The position numbers and the translations under genes are program-made. The notes beneath the pieces are model-generated. The model was given only the letters and a program-made list of their open reading frames with translations. It ran no database searches and was not told where the DNA came from. From Bacteroidales bacterium (GTDB lineage Bacteria > Bacteroidota > Bacteroidia > Bacteroidales > UBA932): a stretch of DNA of 56,896 nucleotides. Of this stretch, positions 24,918 through 32,169 are shown piece by piece (positions within the stretch are counted from its first letter, which is position 1; every line of letters starts with the position of its first letter). The stretch lies in the NCBI GenBank assembly GCA_017412645.1, contig JAFPWX010000025.1, positions 1 to 56,896 of the forward strand, in the 5' to 3' direction.

Positions 24918-25727
24918 ATGGTTAAGCTTCTCGATGTGTTTGTTGTGCTGGGCGGGCTGATCGCCGCCGCCGTGACGGTTCCGGGATGCAGCAGCGAGAA
25001 TCCCCGCCCTCGAACGGTCCCCGCCGGGATTGAATGTAACATAGAATCTCCCGGCGGAGTCCGTTCTCTCGACCTCTTTATCTATCGCGATACCCTCACC
25101 CGTCCGCTGGAAAGCCATCTGCGACTGGACGCCCCACTTCCGGAAAGTATACACATGAGTTCCAGCCCCGGGGACAGGCTTCTCGTTGCTATCGCCAACA
25201 GTCCCGCTCCCTTCCGGGAAGAGGCTCTTCAGCGCTACGATGCCGCCGGACAGTTGGAAATGCACTATAGGGAAGAGGATCCGGACTATCCGCTCATGAG
25301 CTCAGTACTCAGCTTCAGCGAAGGTCCGGTGAAACTTCAGTTCACTCCCCTTCTCTGCCCCGTCAGGATACTTCATATAAACAATCTCTCGGGCAGGGCG
25401 CTGAGCGGAGCACGAGTACAGCTGCGAGGAGTTAACTCGCACGTACAGATGCTGCGCACCGACGGATTCCGATCTGTGGAAAACGAGAGCAACCCGGCCA
25501 CCCTCTCACACCCCGAGATAATGTACCAGGACATCCCGGGCACAATAGGCAGCGAACTCTCCACCCCGGGTCTTATACTCTATTGTTACCCCTTCGACGG
25601 AGAAGGCCCCACCCGCACGGAGATAATGTTTTCCGCCATCGCGGACGGAGAATCGAAAGAATGGTCATTTCCCCTGCCACCCCTGTCCAGGAGCCAGGCT
25701 GCAGCCATGGAATTAACTCTGAAATGA
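24918..25727 (+). CDS. Lipoprotein, fimbrial-anchor-like
   Basis: 269 residues with a type II signal ending at Cys24 (TVPGCSSEN). The next part, ESPGGVRSLDLFIYRDTLTRPL, recalls the start of FimB/Mfa2-type fimbrial lipoproteins, in which a conserved strand carries a LxxFIF-like phrase. Later beta strands (PVRILHINNLSGRALSGARVQL) fit a second immunoglobulin-like domain. The family assignment is a resemblance only. It is probably surface or periplasmic. The gene is alone behind its promoter and precedes the GNAT gene by 25 bp. Confidence 0.65.
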   Translation: MVKLLDVFVVLGGLIAAAVTVPGCSSENPRPRTVPAGIECNIESPGGVRSLDLFIYRDTLTRPLESHLRLDAPLPESIHMSSSPGDRLLVAIANSPAPFREEALQRYDAAGQLEMHYREEDPDYPLMSSVLSFSEGPVKLQFTPLLCPVRILHINNLSGRALSGARVQLRGVNSHVQMLRTDGFRSVENESNPATLSHPEIMYQDIPGTIGSELSTPGLILYCYPFDGEGPTRTEIMFSAIADGESKEWSFPLPPLSRSQAAAMELTLK

Positions 25728-25752
25728 ATTATTTTTCGTATATTGGCAGGGC

Positions 25753-26334
25753 ATGAAACTAATAATCAAACAACTGCAGGAAACTCCTGTCACCTACACC
25801 CAGATCACGGATCTGATTCACCAATCATTCGAGGAGAGGTTGCAGCAGGGCCTCAACTTCACCTGTTCCCGTATGACCGAGAGCGAATTCAGAGCCGCTA
25901 TGGGAGATGGCACCGTATTCGTCGCCCTGGACGAAGACTCGGGAGAACTGCTCGGAACCGTAACCATCAGCTTCAAAACAGACCATAAGGGCCGCTGCTA
26001 TGCGTATCACGAGTATCTTGCAGTGAGTCCAAAGGCCAAGCATCTGGGAGTTGCCAGCAGGCTGGCCGAAGTATGGAAAGTCTATGCAAGGGAAAACGGA
26101 GCACAGTATGTGAAAAGCGACACCGCCACCAGGGCGGAGAGCTCCGTGAAGTGGCATCTGAAGAACGGCTTTCAGATCTACGGTGTCAAGGCTTTCCGCA
26201 GTACGAATTACGTTTCATACATTTTCATAATGTATCTGGACGAACGCACAAAAAAGAGCCCGACTTATGTCAGGCTCCATTATCTCTATTCGAGGATACG
26301 CTACTTCTTCTCTTTCCAGAAAAGGCGGATATAG
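25753..26334 (+). CDS. GNAT-family N-acetyltransferase
   Basis: 193 residues. The acetyl-CoA-binding core is visible: strand beta4 (AYHEYLAVSPKAKHLGVASRLAEVW, with the loop where Q/RxxGxG/A normally sits) followed by KSDTATRAESSVKWHLKNGFQIYG. The substrate is unknown. A near-consensus -7 box, TATATTGG, lies 6 nt before the ATG. Oddly, the last 28 codons run across a minus-strand terminator and 34 bp into the 3' end of the convergent licD gene, so the C-terminus (TYVRLHYLYSRIRYFFSFQK) may be a later extension. Confidence 0.85.
   Translation: MKLIIKQLQETPVTYTQITDLIHQSFEERLQQGLNFTCSRMTESEFRAAMGDGTVFVALDEDSGELLGTVTISFKTDHKGRCYAYHEYLAVSPKAKHLGVASRLAEVWKVYARENGAQYVKSDTATRAESSVKWHLKNGFQIYGVKAFRSTNYVSYIFIMYLDERTKKSPTYVRLHYLYSRIRYFFSFQKRRI
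26250..26277 (-). terminator. Terminator of the surface-glycan operon, inside the GNAT gene
   Basis: On the minus strand GAGCC-T-GAC-ATAA-GTC-G-GGCTC forms an 8-bp stem with one mismatch and is followed by six T's (26250-26255). It lies 24 bp behind the licD stop but within the coding 3' end of the convergent acetyltransferase gene. Confidence 0.75.
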
Positions 26335-27146
26335 CCCAGGGAACGCCACTTGCGATCCTTCTTGGGCGGCAGCTGCATATAGTCGCCGAACCACACCTTC
26401 AGAACCTTGTCGTAGTTGGCCGGGGCGCTGAATGAAGCGTCCTCGAAAGGCAATTCCACCAGATTCTCGAAATCTTCCACGTCAAACCATTCGCAGATAT
26501 TGCGGTCGGGACAGGCGTACTGGGAAAGATGCTTCGTAGGAGTTGAACCCAGTCTGTGCATGAGGTACTCCAGCCATCCTGCCACTTCCTCCGCTGACTG
26601 GCGGGCAAGGCGCCTGTTTAAACGGTTACTGTGGACAAGTCTCTTTAAATGGAACTTCAAAGGCAGGCCAGGAATCGATTTTACGTTTGCCTTGCGCACC
26701 CTGTTCGAGAAATCGTAAAGCGTGCAGAACAGTTTATACTGAAGACGCTGTTCCTGCTCGTCATCCGGCGCATAGTCAAGCGGGAACACGTCTATGCGCA
26801 CGCCCTGGTCCTGAGTCCTGGCCCAGGGGATGTAAGTGCGGGATTCGGTGTCCTCCATGTCGGCCACACGCGCATAAGCCACGTAGGCATTTTCCGAATT
26901 GCAGGCACTGGGGAAGAGCACAAACCTGTCGGACTTGTATTCATGGCAGAAGCGCTCATAGTCGGAACGCATCATCACGATGTCAACGTCGTCATCCCAG
27001 GGAATGAAACCTTTGTGCCTCACTGCGCCCAGCAGGGTTCCGTAGGCCATCGAATAGCGGATGCCGTTCGCCTTGCAGAAAGCGTCGACGTCTTTCAGGA
27101 TCTCCAGGCTTACTGCCTGCAGCTCTTTTTGGGTTAGTCTTTTCAT
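26301..27146 (-). CDS. LicD-family phosphotransferase
   Basis: 281 residues. The LicD signature is complete: RYSMAYGTLLGAVRHKGFIPW followed by the acidic DDDVD at 51-55, and later RIDVFPLDYAP. LicD enzymes move a phospho-alcohol (phosphocholine, phosphoribitol and similar) from its CDP form to a sugar on a cell-surface glycan. The C-terminal segment (LVELPFEDASF ... FGDYMQLPP) closely matches the LicD part of the Stealth-LicD fusion in the same operon, so the two are recent relatives. It is the last gene of the operon and starts 11 bp after the aminotransferase stop. Confidence 0.94.
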   Translation of the reverse strand: MKRLTQKELQAVSLEILKDVDAFCKANGIRYSMAYGTLLGAVRHKGFIPWDDDVDIVMMRSDYERFCHEYKSDRFVLFPSACNSENAYVAYARVADMEDTESRTYIPWARTQDQGVRIDVFPLDYAPDDEQEQRLQYKLFCTLYDFSNRVRKANVKSIPGLPLKFHLKRLVHSNRLNRRLARQSAEEVAGWLEYLMHRLGSTPTKHLSQYACPDRNICEWFDVEDFENLVELPFEDASFSAPANYDKVLKVWFGDYMQLPPKKDRKWRSLGYIRLFWKEKK

Positions 27147-27157
27147 TAGGTTAAAGC

Positions 27158-28210
27158 TTATTCGAATTCTTTGATACGTGCCGCCAGGGCCGCGAGTTCA
27201 TCGTGGGTCTGCTCTCCCATATGCGAGATACGGTAGAAGCCCGGAATGGAGCCAGGCATTATGTAGGTGGCATATTTGTCGATGAGGCCGCGGAATACCC
27301 TGCGGGACGCGTCGTCGGCTGTCTGGATGGAAGTAATAGCGTAGGTTGGCGACTCGGCAGGCATGTCCCAGCCGTATTTGGCGCACTCGGCGCGGAAGAA
27401 TTTAGCCCTCTCGTGCACTCGGGCGATGTTTGCAGCCTCTCCCCCTTCGGCCTCCAGCTGTTTGAGACGGGCATGGAGCTGAAGGAAGATGATGGTTGCC
27501 GGACTGTATGGAGTCTGACCCCGGGTTAGGTTACGCAGGTTCTCTTCAAAGTCCCAGTAATAGCCCCTGTGCCTGAAGGGGAATTCAGCAGCTTTCTTCG
27601 AAAGGAAGACGACCGAAAGGCCGGGAGGCACGTTGAGTCCCTTCTGGGTACTGGTGACGCATACGTCGGCACCTACTTCATCCATATTGAACGGCTCCGC
27701 GAGGAAGCTGCTTATCACGTCCACCACCAGCGACACGCCGTAGCGGCGGCAAATCTCTCCTATGCGCTTAACGTTGAACAGCACGCCCGAGGACGTTTCG
27801 TCATGCTGGCAGAGCAGCACGCCCGGGCGCTCGGACGCGATCGTCTTCTCGAGTTCGGAATAATCCAGATCACGGGCGAAGGGAACCTTGAAATGCACGA
27901 ACGGCAGGCCATAGTAGCCGCAGAGATCCGCCCAGCGGTGACCGAACGAGCCGCCGTCAATCACGAGCGCCTTTTCGAAGCCTGAGGCATAGTTTTCCAC
28001 GATTGCGCTCATTGCCCCTGTTCCGGAACTCGTGTAGATTATGGTACGACCGCCCTTACAATGGATGAGATCCAGAAGGATGCGTTCGGATTCCAGGTTG
28101 ATGCGGGAGAACTCATCGGTGCGCATGTAGGGAATAGGCTCCGACCCTATTCGGGCTATGCTTTCGGAAAGATCTCCGGGAAAAGCATATGAGTGCATTG
28201 GAAGGCTCAT
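27158..28210 (-). CDS. Class V PLP-dependent aminotransferase
   Basis: 350 residues. The PLP Lys is Lys190 in TSTQKGLNVPPGLS, the pattern of the alanine-glyoxylate/AEP-transaminase (PhnW-like) branch; TSSGTGAMSAIVENY near 60-74 binds the cofactor phosphate, and Asp164 in LVVDVISSF faces the pyridine nitrogen. These enzymes exchange an amino group between alanine or another donor and a small aldehyde or keto acid. Placed between a CDP-forming fusion and a LicD transferase, it most plausibly makes the amine of a phospho-amino-alcohol or of 2-aminoethylphosphonate. It overlaps the upstream stop by one base. Confidence 0.88.
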   Translation of the reverse strand: MSLPMHSYAFPGDLSESIARIGSEPIPYMRTDEFSRINLESERILLDLIHCKGGRTIIYTSSGTGAMSAIVENYASGFEKALVIDGGSFGHRWADLCGYYGLPFVHFKVPFARDLDYSELEKTIASERPGVLLCQHDETSSGVLFNVKRIGEICRRYGVSLVVDVISSFLAEPFNMDEVGADVCVTSTQKGLNVPPGLSVVFLSKKAAEFPFRHRGYYWDFEENLRNLTRGQTPYSPATIIFLQLHARLKQLEAEGGEAANIARVHERAKFFRAECAKYGWDMPAESPTYAITSIQTADDASRRVFRGLIDKYATYIMPGSIPGFYRISHMGEQTHDELAALAARIKEFE

Positions 28211-29550
28211 TATAGTGTCTTGAGATTATGTTTGCGGTTGAATGCTTCCTGTATGCCGGCCATGGCTATTATTTCCTTTTCAGGAAGCTTGGTGTAGAAG
28301 TAGCCTTCGGCCAGTGCCGCGGAGGCGAACTCCTTGATTTCGTAGCGAAGGCCTTCGCCGGCGAAGGGATAGAAGCACTTTTTATTCAGGTTCTGGTCTT
28401 CGTAGCGAAGCTCGAAGAAATCGGTCTTCCACCAGGGCGCGGGAACGTAGGCGTAGCCCTTGGTTCCGGAAACCACCATGCTCCCCTCGGTCTTGGCACC
28501 CAGGCCAACCTCGAAGCTGGCGGAGGCATGGTCGAAGAGCATAATAACCTTGGTGTAGATATCCACTCCCCCCTTCATCTGGGCGATGAACATGGTATCG
28601 CGTACGTCGGTTCCGAGCAGATGGAATATGGGCAGGAGCGGGAAACAGGCGTTTTCGTTCATGCTGCCGCCGAAACGGGCGCTGTCCATCTTTTCGGAGC
28701 TCAGATCAGTAATGGTGGTGGTGGCAGCCTTAATATCCACAATGTCTCCTATCGCACCGGACTGAAGCAGGGTTACCAGATGACCGAAAGCCGGGCAGTA
28801 GGCAGTTTTGTGCGCCATCATGAGCACCAGTTTCTTTTTGCGTGCAAGTGCGAAAAGCTCTTCCGCCTGGGCTTTCTCCAGCACCAGCGGAGTTTCGCAG
28901 AGCACATGCTTTCCGGCGTTCAGGGCCGATTTTGCGTATTCGTAGTGGGTATAGTGAGGCGATGCCACATACACGGCGTTGCAGCTAGCGTAGAGTTCTT
29001 CCAGACTTCCCGCACAGAGGGGAATATCAAGTTCGCGGCAGAAGGCTTCACATTCCGCACGATCGGGATTGTAGGCCCCGGAAATAGCAATGCTGTTCAC
29101 ATGGGTGGATTCGGGAACGAACCTGCGTGCGATTCCGCCCGTGCCTATGATGCCTATGCGTATCTTTGCCTGTTCTTCGCGGAGCATGGTACTGGAAATG
29201 CCCTCGGTACGGGGCAAATACACCACTTCGCAGAACTCTTTAAGATAATCGAAATAACCCTCCCAGTCGGATCCTATGGCGAAGATGTCCACTCCGTATT
29301 TGTGGATGTCGTCAATCTTCTGACCACGGTATTCTTCGATGATAACCTCGTCGGCCAGACCGGTGGCACGCACCGCATCGATGCGCTTCATCACATTGTC
29401 GCTGGTGTTGAGCTTGCCCCTTTCGAGATCGAAGTTGTCTGTGGTAACGCCGACAATGAGCCAGTCGCCAAGTTCCTTGGCCCTTCTAAGCAAGTTGATG
29501 TGGCCCTGATGCAGAAGGTCGAAGGTTCCGTAGGTTATTACTTTTTTCAT
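28210..29550 (-). CDS. Fusion of a TagD-like cytidylyltransferase and a Gfo/Idh/MocA oxidoreductase
   Basis: 446 residues from the ATG at 29550; a TTG nine bases upstream falls inside the -7 box. Residues 1-128 form a glycerol-3-phosphate-cytidylyltransferase-like domain with GTFDLLHQGH (HxGH at 14-17) and RTEGISST at 114-121. Residues 130-446 form a Gfo/Idh/MocA oxidoreductase with the nucleotide loop IGIIGTGGIARR. The normally conserved EKP triplet reads Glu219-Thr220-Pro221, so the usual catalytic Lys is missing, while HKTAYCPAF matches the second motif. By analogy with the CDP-ribitol pair (reductase plus cytidylyltransferase), it may reduce and activate a polyol phosphate. The product is unknown. 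Confidence 0.88.
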   Translation of the reverse strand: MKKVITYGTFDLLHQGHINLLRRAKELGDWLIVGVTTDNFDLERGKLNTSDNVMKRIDAVRATGLADEVIIEEYRGQKIDDIHKYGVDIFAIGSDWEGYFDYLKEFCEVVYLPRTEGISSTMLREEQAKIRIGIIGTGGIARRFVPESTHVNSIAISGAYNPDRAECEAFCRELDIPLCAGSLEELYASCNAVYVASPHYTHYEYAKSALNAGKHVLCETPLVLEKAQAEELFALARKKKLVLMMAHKTAYCPAFGHLVTLLQSGAIGDIVDIKAATTTITDLSSEKMDSARFGGSMNENACFPLLPIFHLLGTDVRDTMFIAQMKGGVDIYTKVIMLFDHASASFEVGLGAKTEGSMVVSGTKGYAYVPAPWWKTDFFELRYEDQNLNKKCFYPFAGEGLRYEIKEFASAALAEGYFYTKLPEKEIIAMAGIQEAFNRKHNLKTL

Positions 29551-29556
29551 ATCCTG

Positions 29557-29564
29557 CAAAGATA
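29557..29564 (-). promoter_or_regulatory. Internal -7 box ahead of the cytidylyltransferase fusion
   Basis: TATCTTTG on the minus strand, 6 nt before the ATG at 29550, lies in the 15-bp gap after the Stealth-LicD stop. It suggests an internal, leaderless start for the last three genes of the operon. No -33 element was identified. Confidence 0.5.
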
Positions 29565-29565
29565 G

Positions 29566-31320
29566 TTATTTCTCTGGAAGAGAAAAAACACTGAGTTCGT
29601 GGGTTTTGCGTTTATCCTCCGGAGGAAGCTGCATATAGTCGCCGAACTGCTGCCTAAGGAAAGCATCCCAGTCGCGGAAAGCCATGAAGGACCCATCTTC
29701 GAACGGCAGTTCAACATAGTTCTCGAACATCTCGCGCGGGAATATCTCCGCATTCCCGACATAACGCACCGACATGCTTCCGCACAGGCGCGAGCCTTCG
29801 AAGGGGAATTCCTTCATGGTGGAGGTGAGCCTCTCGAACCACTGGAGCGGCGAGAGCTTGTACGATGCCAGATGCGCGAAGAGCGGATCGTGGAGACTGA
29901 GCGGCCACAGGGGACGCAGACGCATGTAAAGATGATGCACGTCGCTGCAGAAACGGCGCTCGCGACGGAGGTTGACGGCTTCGTCGTCCGGCTTGCCGTC
30001 GACCGGGAAGATATCGATATTGAGGCCGAAGTGGTAGGCGGGCATGCGGGGCTCGATGCTGCGGGTGCGGGTATCGTGCACCTTGGCGAAGAAGTTCACG
30101 AATGCGGCTTCCGGCTTATCGGTTCCGTAGAGCACTTCGTAGGGGCCGCGACGGCCGTATTCCGCCACGAAGCGTTCGAAATCCGGACGCGGCATAAGCA
30201 GGTCGATGTCGTCGTCCCAGGGGATGAAGCCCTTGTGGCGCACCGCTCCGAGCAGGGTGCCGTAGGCCATGGAATAGCGGAGACCGCGCTCGCGGCAGAA
30301 GGCGTCCACATCGCGAAGAATATCCAGCAGACGCATCTGTATCTCCCTGCGCTCCAGAGGTCTGCCTCCCAGACCGGTCATGCGTTCCAGGTAGAGCAGC
30401 ACCTTTTCCTGTTCGTCGGGAGTGCAGTAGTTGAGCGAATTGAAGCAGACGAATTTTCCCGTAGTGTCGGCATCGAAGGCTGCTATCTTGCTGTCTACGT
30501 AACCTGGCGAATTGCGCCTCTTGAAATATCGCACCACGTTTCCCTCTTTCTCGAGGATGAGTCGTCCCTGGGATGCCATGCCGAGGTAGAAAGGCTCCTG
30601 AGCCTCGAACTGGAGCACATTGCGGAACTTGTAGCGGAGGTTGTTCTCCACCATATCCGGCCGCTTCTCCGCCCAGTCCGCATACCAGCTCTTGAGCAGC
30701 GGATGCGGGGTATGCACCATGAGCACGAAACGCCGGCCTCCTCCCATCATCTCCAGGGCCCGGAGCATGGAAGCCTTGAATCCTATGTGCCGGGGCTTGA
30801 GGGCCCGGAGCAGACGTTCGAACCATGCCGGGAACCAGCTGCCGTAGCAGACCACCTTGTCGCCCCGGAAGAAATCCTCCGGAGTCACGGGGCTCATGAG
30901 CATGAGGTCGTCGTTGAAATAGATGAAGTGTTCGGACAGGTCCGAAATGTTCCAGATGAGGGTGTCGATCGAGTTGGAATTGAATACCGGCAGATACTCT
31001 TCCCTGCCCCGGAAGATGACCTTGTGGTCTATCGTGACCACGTCGCCGCTGCGCTCCGGGAAGTGCTTCTCCAGCATTGCTCCGAGAGCCGGATCCTGTC
31101 CGTCGGTGACGATGAATATCTTGCGCACCCAGGGCGCGTAACGCAGAATCGAGGCCACGCTGTAGCGTAGCTCACCTATCTGCTGGTATCTGGTGGGGCC
31201 TCCCGACTCATCGTTGGCAGTTTCGCTGCCGCTCGCATAGGACGCCCTGCGCGCCGAGAGAACGGGATCGCTTCCGTCTACCCAAGGGATGACTGCGTCT
31301 ATCGGGAAGGGAGGGATCAT
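29566..31320 (-). CDS. Stealth-LicD fusion protein
   Basis: 584 residues. The N-terminal 300 residues show the Stealth blocks: CR1 IDAVIPWVDGSDP (7-19), CR2 from RYQQIGELRYSVASILRYAP (44-63) through FNSNSIDTLIW and HFIYFNDDLMLM (113-142), CR3 around MVHTPHPLLKS (201-211) and CR4 VCFNSLNY (291-298). Stealth enzymes transfer sugar-1-phosphate from a nucleotide sugar to a glycan, giving phosphodiester polymers as in capsules. Residues about 325-584 are a complete LicD domain with GTLLGAVRHKGFIPW and DDDID at 369-373. One polypeptide thus carries two kinds of phosphodiester-forming activity. Its start overlaps the glycosyltransferase stop (ATGA). Confidence 0.92.
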   Translation of the reverse strand: MIPPFPIDAVIPWVDGSDPVLSARRASYASGSETANDESGGPTRYQQIGELRYSVASILRYAPWVRKIFIVTDGQDPALGAMLEKHFPERSGDVVTIDHKVIFRGREEYLPVFNSNSIDTLIWNISDLSEHFIYFNDDLMLMSPVTPEDFFRGDKVVCYGSWFPAWFERLLRALKPRHIGFKASMLRALEMMGGGRRFVLMVHTPHPLLKSWYADWAEKRPDMVENNLRYKFRNVLQFEAQEPFYLGMASQGRLILEKEGNVVRYFKRRNSPGYVDSKIAAFDADTTGKFVCFNSLNYCTPDEQEKVLLYLERMTGLGGRPLERREIQMRLLDILRDVDAFCRERGLRYSMAYGTLLGAVRHKGFIPWDDDIDLLMPRPDFERFVAEYGRRGPYEVLYGTDKPEAAFVNFFAKVHDTRTRSIEPRMPAYHFGLNIDIFPVDGKPDDEAVNLRRERRFCSDVHHLYMRLRPLWPLSLHDPLFAHLASYKLSPLQWFERLTSTMKEFPFEGSRLCGSMSVRYVGNAEIFPREMFENYVELPFEDGSFMAFRDWDAFLRQQFGDYMQLPPEDKRKTHELSVFSLPEK

Positions 31321-32156
31321 ATGATATCCTGGAATCTGTCGGGAATGCGGACTACTATTATCGCGCCCAGCATGGCGGGCTTATTCCATGCGTATACGGG
31401 GCGGATGATGCTCTGGCAGATGCGGGCAAAACGCGTCCAGCGGCCGAATTCCCGGGCAGGCCTTTCGGTGACCAGGCGTATGGTGCGGGAGCGCTTCTTG
31501 AGATGCTTCCCCCAGCCCTGGGCCAGACGGGACTTGTCCGCGAAACGGTCCTGCAGGCGCTTCATGTCGAAGTAGCCGAAGTGCAGGAGGTAAAGGTCTT
31601 TCTGGATATGGAAATTATGCCCTTTGATGCGGTGGAAGCCACTTCCCCAGCGGAGAGGCTCCGCCATGACTGAAGGCTTGGTGTAACGAGTGACGATCTG
31701 GGCGTAGTGCCTCTGGGCAAGGAAGGGTCTGTCTTCCGTAACATCCGGTTCCTCGCCGAGCTTCTGGCCGAAGTCCAGACCGAGACCCGATACTGAGCCC
31801 TTGATTTTCAGGCCGGATAGGAACTCCGCGAGGCTCTTTCCAAGGGCCGGGTCCACAACAAGGAATTCGTCGGCGTCGGTGCCTATCACAAGATCATAAC
31901 CGGAGGCCATGAGTTCGTGTGCCTTTTCGGAGAGGAAGGCCAGACGGCCCTTTTCAGCGGACACGACCTGAGTCCCTATCTTTGGGACCTTGGTTGCATG
32001 AGTACCCTCGCAGAAGGGGGCTATCTCCTGGTCGGTGCCATCGAAATAGATATACAGATTATCTTTTCCTCCCAGTTCGCGTCCGTAATATTCCACCCAT
32101 TTTCGAAGGTAGAAGTCGTCGTTACGGACCATCGTTAAAGCAGCGATTCGGGTCAT
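31317..32156 (-). CDS. Glycosyltransferase, family 2/92-like
   Basis: 279 residues from the ATG at 32156. It opens with MTRIAALTMVRNDDFYLRKW, the start of the Glyco_tranf_2_4-type enzymes, and has a DxD-type metal site in GTDADEFL. The later part (GFHRIKGHNFHIQKDLYLLHFGYFD) is characteristic of the same group. It is expected to add a sugar to a surface glycan in the cytosol; donor and acceptor are unknown. It is the first gene of the five-gene operon, with a -7 box 4 nt before the ATG and 12 bp between its start and the uvrA stop. Confidence 0.85.
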   Translation of the reverse strand: MTRIAALTMVRNDDFYLRKWVEYYGRELGGKDNLYIYFDGTDQEIAPFCEGTHATKVPKIGTQVVSAEKGRLAFLSEKAHELMASGYDLVIGTDADEFLVVDPALGKSLAEFLSGLKIKGSVSGLGLDFGQKLGEEPDVTEDRPFLAQRHYAQIVTRYTKPSVMAEPLRWGSGFHRIKGHNFHIQKDLYLLHFGYFDMKRLQDRFADKSRLAQGWGKHLKKRSRTIRLVTERPAREFGRWTRFARICQSIIRPVYAWNKPAMLGAIIVVRIPDRFQDII

Positions 32157-32160
32157 GCTA

Positions 32161-32168
32161 CAAATATA
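32161..32168 (-). promoter_or_regulatory. -7 box of the glycan operon
   Basis: TATATTTG on the minus strand lies 4 nt before the glycosyltransferase ATG and 1 bp past the uvrA stop. The -33 region would fall inside the uvrA 3' end and has no clear TTTG. Confidence 0.55.
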
Positions 32169-32169
32169 A

